From: Edaphochlamys debaryana
Taxonomy: Eukaryota > Chlorophyta > Chlorophyceae > Chlamydomonadales
DNA: 64,000 nt
Assembly (NCBI GenBank): GCA_016858145.1
Contig: JAEHOE010000167.1
Span: 181,579 to 245,578 of the forward strand
Reading direction: 5' to 3'
Shown here: positions 58,001 to 64,000 of the stretch, one piece after another
Position numbering within the stretch: the first letter of the stretch is position 1
How the letters are laid out: every line of letters begins with the position of its first letter
Made by a program: the position numbers and the translations under genes
The notes under the pieces: model-generated
Databases searched by the model: none
Seen by the model: the letters and a program-made list of their open reading frames with translations, nothing else
What the model was told of the DNA's origin: nothing

Positions 58001-61000
58001 GGCGGGGCCCGGGCCCCCGCACACACGCGGCCGGTGAGCGGACTGCCCCGCATTGCAACGCACAATCGTGCCCCTGCACCCGATCTGCTCTCGCCCCCGC
58101 TTTCCAAGGCAGCAGACACGTGCCAGCAGCACGCAGCCATGCCTATCCTCGCCTCTACCTCCAAACCGCCTTGATGACCATGGGTGCGCCAGGCCAGCCG
58201 GCAGACACGGGCCCCGACGCAATGCTCACCCACTGCGTCTCCCCCCCCAGGCAGACTCGGCCATCCCAGACAGCGACACAAGCAGCGGTCCGGCAGCACA
58301 GAGGAGTCTAGAGACACCGTGCACAGGAGAAGGCCGAGACGACGCAGCGCCACCAAGCCACAGCGACAAAACCCCGCAACAGCGGGCTCCGGCGGGCTGC
58401 CCGAGGACGAGCTCACGCACGGAGGTTGGGGAGCCCACACCCCGGCAGCGACGCCAGCTCCCTCCGCTGCGAGTCCCCCCTGCTGGTCACACCTCCGCCG
58501 CATGCCGTGGCGCATCGGAAGCCCCGCGCAAGGTGCCGTGTACCTCGGCCCTCGCTCGGCCGTGCTGCCAGCCCCCGTCTCCAGCTGCAGGCAAGGCCCC
58601 CTGCGCCCCCCACCCAGAGGCTGTGTATCACCAGATTCGCCGCACTTGGCGGCAGCGCCAAGCCCGCCCTGCACGGACCAGGCCGCGTGGTCCTCTCAAG
58701 GCCACACGGCCAAGCTGCCTCTGCTCCCCCAAGCTGCGTGGGGAGCCCGCTCCACCGCCCACACCGCGTGCAGGCAAGCCCCAGGGACCCCTGCGGCTGG
58801 GCACTGAAGGACTCACAGTGGAGACCTTGAGCCGGGCGGGGACCAGAGCCGGGCGGGGGCCAATGCACCAGGCAGCGGCCCCCCCGCGTGTGGCCCCGCC
58901 ACGGCCACGGCCGTCTGCAGCGGATGCCTTCCGCCGCTGAGCTCCGGACCCCACGCAGCTGCGCGTGCACCTGCCTCTCGAGGCGGTGCCACGTGGACCA
59001 GACCCCCACGGAAGCCTGCTGCCGCGACACACCATCCGGGAAGCGCAAGGCGGAAGGCCAGGGGGCGGCTTGGGGTGGCGTCCCCCACACGCCCGGACTT
59101 CGTCGGACCCCAGCTCCTTGCCAGCCGTTGTGCAACCCTCACCCAGGCGATGACAGAGCCTCCAGGCTGCTTCTTGATGCAGCCGCGCGGTGCTCCGCGA
59201 GCGCGCCCATCGATGCAGGCTTCGCCATCGCGTGCGCCCTTGTCAAGCTGCAGAGTCGTAGACAGATGCTCTAGCTGTCATATGCAGCGGCCGACGAAGG
59301 GTCGCGTGTTCGTCGTGGGGATGGCGCGAAGACTCTTCTTCTTTTGCGAGCCAGTGAAGCGAGCGCTCTGGTTGAGGCTGACCAGATTCATGTAAAGGTG
59401 AAGCGTCAATCGGGGCACGCAATGGAATGAAGCGCGAAAGGCGGACAGAGCGAGGTCGCGCATCTTGGTAAGCTGCAGACGCGCGATAGAAAGGCTGAAA
59501 TTGCAGGCAGGGGGATCACCTATGACACGAGGACAGGCAGTCACGCTGATGAAAGGACCGCGCAGCAACATCGCGGTCGTGCAGCCGTGCAGCCCGGCTC
59601 TCGGCGAACGCCCATCCCCGCTCAGCCCCCCGGCTCCAACAGGGCCAAGTGCCCTCCCCATGTACGCCCGCTCCCGTAGCATGGCCCTCACAGAAGCGAA
59701 GCTCCATGAGGGCGCCTGGCCCCCGCACGCGGGCGGGTTGGAAGGCAAGGCGGGGCCCGGGCCCCCGCACACACGCGGCCGGTGAGCGGACCGCCCCGCA
59801 TTGCAACGCACAATCGTGCCCCTGCACCCGATCTGCTCTCGCCCCCGCTTTCCAAGGCAGCAGACACGTGCCAGCAGCACGCAGCCATGCCTATCCTCGC
59901 CTCTACCTCCAAACCGCCTTGATGACCATGGGTGCGCCAGGCCAGCCGGCAGACACGGGCCCCGACGCAATGCTCACCCACTGCGTCTCCCCCCCCAGGC
60001 AGACTCGGCCATCCCAGACAGCGACACAAGCAGCGGTCCGGCAGCACAGAGGAGTCTAGAGACACCGTGCACAGGAGAAGGCCGAGACGACGCAGCGCCA
60101 CCAAGCCACAGCGACAAAACCCCGCAACAGCGGGCTCCGGCGGGCTGCCCGAGGACGAGCTCACGCACGGAGGTTGGGGAGCCCACACCCCGGCAGCGAC
60201 GCCAGCTCCCTCCGCTGCGAGTCCCCCCTGCTGGTCACACCTCCGCCGCATGCCGTGGCGCATCGGGAAGCCCCGCGCAAGGTGCCGTGTACCTCGGCCC
60301 TCGCTCGGCCGTGCTGCCAGCCCCCGTCTCCAGCTGCAGGCAAGGCCCCCTGCGCCCCCCACCCAGAGGCTGTGTATCACCAGCTTCGCCGCACTTGGCG
60401 GCAGCGCCAAGCCCGCCCTGCACGGACCAGGCCGCGTGGTCCTCTCAAGGCCACACGGCCAAGCTGCCTCTGCTCCCCCAAGCTGCGTGGGGAGCCCGCT
60501 CCACCGCCCACACCGCGTGCAGGCAAGCCCCAGGGACCCCTGCGGCTGGGCGCTGAAGGACTCACAGTGGAGACCTTGAGCCGGGCGGGGACCAGAGCCG
60601 GGCGGGGGCCAGAGCACCAGGCAGCGGCCCCCCCGCGTGTGGCCCCGCCACGGCCACGGCCGTCTGCAGCGGATGCCTTCCGCCGCTGAGCTCCGGACCC
60701 CACGCAGCTGCGCGTGCACCTGCCTCTCGAGGCGGTGCCACGTGGACCAGACCCCCACGGAAGCCTGCTGCCGCGACACACCACCCGGGAAGCGCAAGGC
60801 GGAAGGCCAGGGGGCGGCTTGGGGTGGCGTCCCCCACACGCCCGGACTTCGTCGCACCCCAGCTCCTTGCCAGCCGTTGTGCAACCCTCACCCAGGCGAT
60901 GACAGAGCCTCCAGGCTGCTGCTTGATGCAGCTGCGCGGTGCTCCGCGAGCGCGCCCATCGATGAAGGCTTCGCGATCGCGTGCGCCCTTGTCAAGCTGC

Positions 61001-64000
61001 AGAGTCGTAGACAGATGCTCTAGCTGTCATATGCAGCGGCCGACGAAGGGTCGCGTGTTCGTCGTGGGGATGGCGCGAAGACTCTTCTTCTTTTGCGAGC
61101 CAGTGAAGCGAGCGCTCTGGTTGAGGCTGAACAGATTCATGTAAAGGTGAAGCGTCAATCGGGGCACGCAATGGAATGAAGGGCGAAAGGCGGACAGAGC
61201 GAGGTCGCGCGTCTTGGTAAGCTGCAGACGCGCGATAGAAAGCTGAAATTGCAGGCAGGGGGATCACCTATGACACGAGGACAGGCAGTCACGCTGATGA
61301 AAGCGCCGGACCGCGCAGCAACATCGCGGTCGTGCAGCCGTGCAGCCCGGCTCTCGGCGAACGCCCATCCCCGCTCAGCCCCCCGGCTCCAACAGGGCCA
61401 AGTGCCCTCCCCATGTACGCCCGCTCCCGTAGCATGGCCCTCACAGAAGCGAAGCTCCATGAGGGCGCCTGGCCCCCGCACGCGGGCGGGTTGGAAGGCA
61501 AGGCGGGGCCCGGGCCCCCGCACACACGCGGCCGGTGAGCGGACTGCCCCGCATTGCAACGCACAATCGTGCCCCTGCACCCGATCTGCTCTCGCCCCCG
61601 CTTTCCAAGGCAGCAGACACGTGCCAGCAGCACGCAGCCATGCCTATCCTCGCCTCTACCTCCAAAACCGCCTTGATGACCATGGGTGCGCCAGGCCAGC
61701 CGGCAGACACGGGCCCCGACGCAATGCTCACGCTCGTCCACTGCGTCTCCCCCCCCCAGGCAGACTCGGCCATCCCAGACAGCGACACAAGCAGCGGTCC
61801 GGCAGCACAGAGGAGTCTAGAGACACCGTGCACAGGAGAAGGCCGAGACGACGCAGCGCCACCAAGCCACAGCGACAAAACCCCGCAACAGCGGGCTCCG
61901 GCGGGCTGCCCGAGGACGAGCTCACGCACGGAGGGTGGGGAGCCCACACCCCGGCAGCGACGCCAGCTCCCTCCGCTGCGAGTCCCCCCTGCTGGTCACA
62001 CCTCCGCCGCATGCCGTGGCGCATCGGAACCCCCGCGCAAGGTGCCGTGTACCTCGGCCCTCGCTCGGCCGTGCTGCCAGCCCCCGTCTCCAGCTGCAGG
62101 CAAGGCCCCCTGCGCCCCCCACCCAGAGGCTGTGTATCACCAGCTTCGCCGCACTTGGCGGCAGCGCCAAGCCCGCCCTGCACGGACCAGGCCGCGTGGT
62201 CCTCTCAAGGCCACACGGCCAAGCTGCCTCTGCTCCCCCAAGCTGCGTGGGGAGCCCGCTCCACCGCCCCACACCGCGTGCAGGCAAGCCCCAGGGACCC
62301 CTGCGGCTGGGCGCTGAGGGACTCACAGTGGAGACCTTGAGCCGGGCGGGGACCAGAGCCGGGCGGGGGCCAATGCACCAGGCAGCGGCCCCCCCGCGTG
62401 TGGCCCCGCCACGGCCACGGCCGTCTGCAGCGGATGCCTTTCCGCCGCTGAGCTCCGGACCACCCACGCAGCTGCGCGTGCACCTGCCTCTCGAGGCGGT
62501 GCCACGTGGACCAGACCCCCCACGGAAGCCTGCTTGCCGCGACACACCACCCGGGAAAGCGCAAGGCGGAAGGCCAGGGGGCGGCTTGGGGTGGCGTCCC
62601 CCCACACGCCCGGAACTTCGTCGCACCCCAGCTCCTTGCCAAGCCGTTGTGCAACCCTCACCAGGCGATGACAGAGCCTCCAGGCTGCTGCTTGATGCAG
62701 CCGCGCGGTGCTCCGCGAGCGCGCCCATCGATGCAGGCTTCGCCATCGCGTGCGCCCTTGTCAAGCTGCAGAGTCGTAGACAGATGCTCTAGCTGTCATA
62801 TGCAAGCGGCCGACGAAGGGTCGCGTGTTCGTCGTGGGATGGCGCGAAGACTCTTCTTCTTTTGCGAGCCAGTGAAGCGGCGCTCTGGTTGAGGCTGACC
62901 AGATTCATGTAAAGGTGAAGCGTCAATCGGGGCACGCAATGGAATGAAGCGCGAAAGGCGGACAGAGCGAGGTCGCGCATCTTGGTAAGCTGCAGACGCG
63001 CGATAGAAAGGCTGAAAATTGCAGGCAGGGGGATCACCTATGACACGAGACAGGCAGTCACGCTGATGAAAGGACCCGCGCAGCAAACATCGCGGTCGTG
63101 CAGCCGTGCAGCCCGGCTCTCGGCGAACGCCCATCCCCGCTCAGCCCCCCGGCTCCAACAGGGCCAAGTGCCCTCCCCATGTACGCCCGCTCCGTAGCAT
63201 TGGCCCTCACAGAAGCGAAGCTCCATGAGGGCGCCTGGCCCCCGCACGCGGGCGGGTTGGAAGGCAAGGCGGGGCCCGGGCCCCCGCACACACGCGGCCG
63301 GTGAGCGGACCGCCCCGCAATTGCAACGCACAATCGTGCCCCCCTGCACCCGATCTGCTCTCGCCCCCGCGTTTTAAGGCAGCAGACACGTGCCAGCAGC
63401 ACGCAGCCATGCCTATCCTCGCCTCTACCTCCAAACCGCCTTGATGACCATGGGTGCGCCAGGCCAGCCGGCAGACACGGGCCCCCGACGCAATGCTCAC
63501 CCACTGCGTCTCCCCCCCCAGGCAGACTCGGCCATCCCAGACAGCGACCACAAGCAGCGGTCCGGCAGCACAGAGGAGTCTAGAGACACCGTGCACAGGA
63601 GAAGGCCGAGACGACGCAGCGCCACCAAGCCACAGCGACAAACCCCCGCAACAGCGGGCTCCGGCGGGCTGCCCGAGGACGAGCTCACGCACGGAGGTGG
63701 GGAGCCCACACCCCGGCAGCGACGCCAGCTCCCTCCGCTGCGAGTCCCCCCTGCTGGTCACACCTCCGCCGCATGCCGTGGCGCATCGGAACCCCGCGCA
63801 AGGTGCCGTGTACCTCGGCCCTCGCTCGGCCGTGCTGCCAGCCCCCGTCTCCACTGCAGCAAGGCCCCCTGCGCCCCCCACCCAGAGGCTGTGTATCACC
63901 AGCTTCGCCGCACTGGCGGCATGCGCCAAGCCCGCCCTGCACGGACCAGGCCGCGTGGTCCTCTCAAGCGCCACACGGCCAAGCTGCCTCTGCTCCCCCA
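52056..64000. repeat. Long tandem satellite array, units of 1.6 and 1.75 kb
   Basis: The anchor 'cacaccgcgtgcaggcaagc' occurs at 52061, 53665, 55263, 57012, 58760, 60509 and 62270, giving spacings of 1604, 1598, 1749, 1748, 1749 and 1761 bases. The seventh unit runs out of the window. The two short units lack a segment of about 150 bases present in the rest (for example 55919-56069). Units are nearly identical and GC-rich, with overlapping long frames on both strands, none with a recognisable domain. The array could be subtelomeric or centromere-linked, but no telomere repeat is seen. Confidence 0.92.
55919..56069. repeat. Length-variable segment of the satellite unit
   Basis: In units 3-7 about 150 bases beginning 'cacgcaatggaatgaagcgcg' lie between 'gcgtcaatcgggg' and 'caacatcgcggtcg'. 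In units 1 and 2 these flanks are joined directly. This is either an insertion in the array's history or a deletion in the first two units. Confidence 0.8.

Noticed and set aside
1..64000. tRNA, rRNA, CRISPR arrays, bacterial promoters
   Set aside because: Nothing convincing was seen on either strand by reading. A tRNA scan was not possible, so a single tRNA gene cannot be excluded.

Overview
The window reads as nuclear DNA of a volvocine or other chlamydomonadalean green alga. It is GC-rich and its genes have many short exons with GT..AG introns. Proteins have long proline runs between cysteine-rich domains. It carries a Ty3/gypsy element, LINE 3' ends with AAC tails, and small inverted-repeat transposons. 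There are no bacterial operons, RBSs or CRISPR arrays. The assignment comes from gene content and style only; no database was searched.

Layout. (1) 1-5038, minus: SRCR-type (scavenger receptor cysteine-rich) secreted protein A, whose 3' end runs off the left edge. (2) 5039-8459: no gene, degenerate repeats. (3) 8460-11323, plus: complete six-exon sulfotransferase-like gene with both PAPS-binding motifs. (4) 12320-17426, minus: subtilase-fold protein whose catalytic Asp, His and Ser motifs are all altered; introns carry a hAT-like MITE and a LINE tail. (5) 17976-30577: near-identical 1.3-kb LTRs bracketing a minus-strand Ty3/gypsy gag-pol with a PHD finger between RNase H and integrase, plus an unknown 468-aa ORF. 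(6) 30578-32040: a 5'-truncated second sulfotransferase starting exactly at the right LTR. (7) 32649-40278 and 42826-49384, minus: two further paralogues of A. B looks intact; C looks decayed (no exon 1, a 4-nt frameshift, an inserted NUMOD3-type cassette). (8) 49948-50881, plus: the 3' end of a single-pass membrane protein gene. (9) 51211-51890: C/T-rich minisatellite. (10) 52056-64000: tandem array of 1.6-1.76-kb units running out of the window, with many small indels in the last 1.5 kb.

Two themes stand out. The window holds a family of large secreted SRCR/proline-rich proteins expanded by local duplication, next to a probable Golgi sulfotransferase that is also duplicated; all could act in the extracellular matrix or cell surface, which is inference. 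Nearly every gene also carries a mobile or repeated insertion. The most unusual items are the PHD-bearing gypsy polyprotein, the NUMOD3-type cassettes at related sites in two SRCR paralogues, the subtilase without its triad, and the large satellite with two unit lengths.
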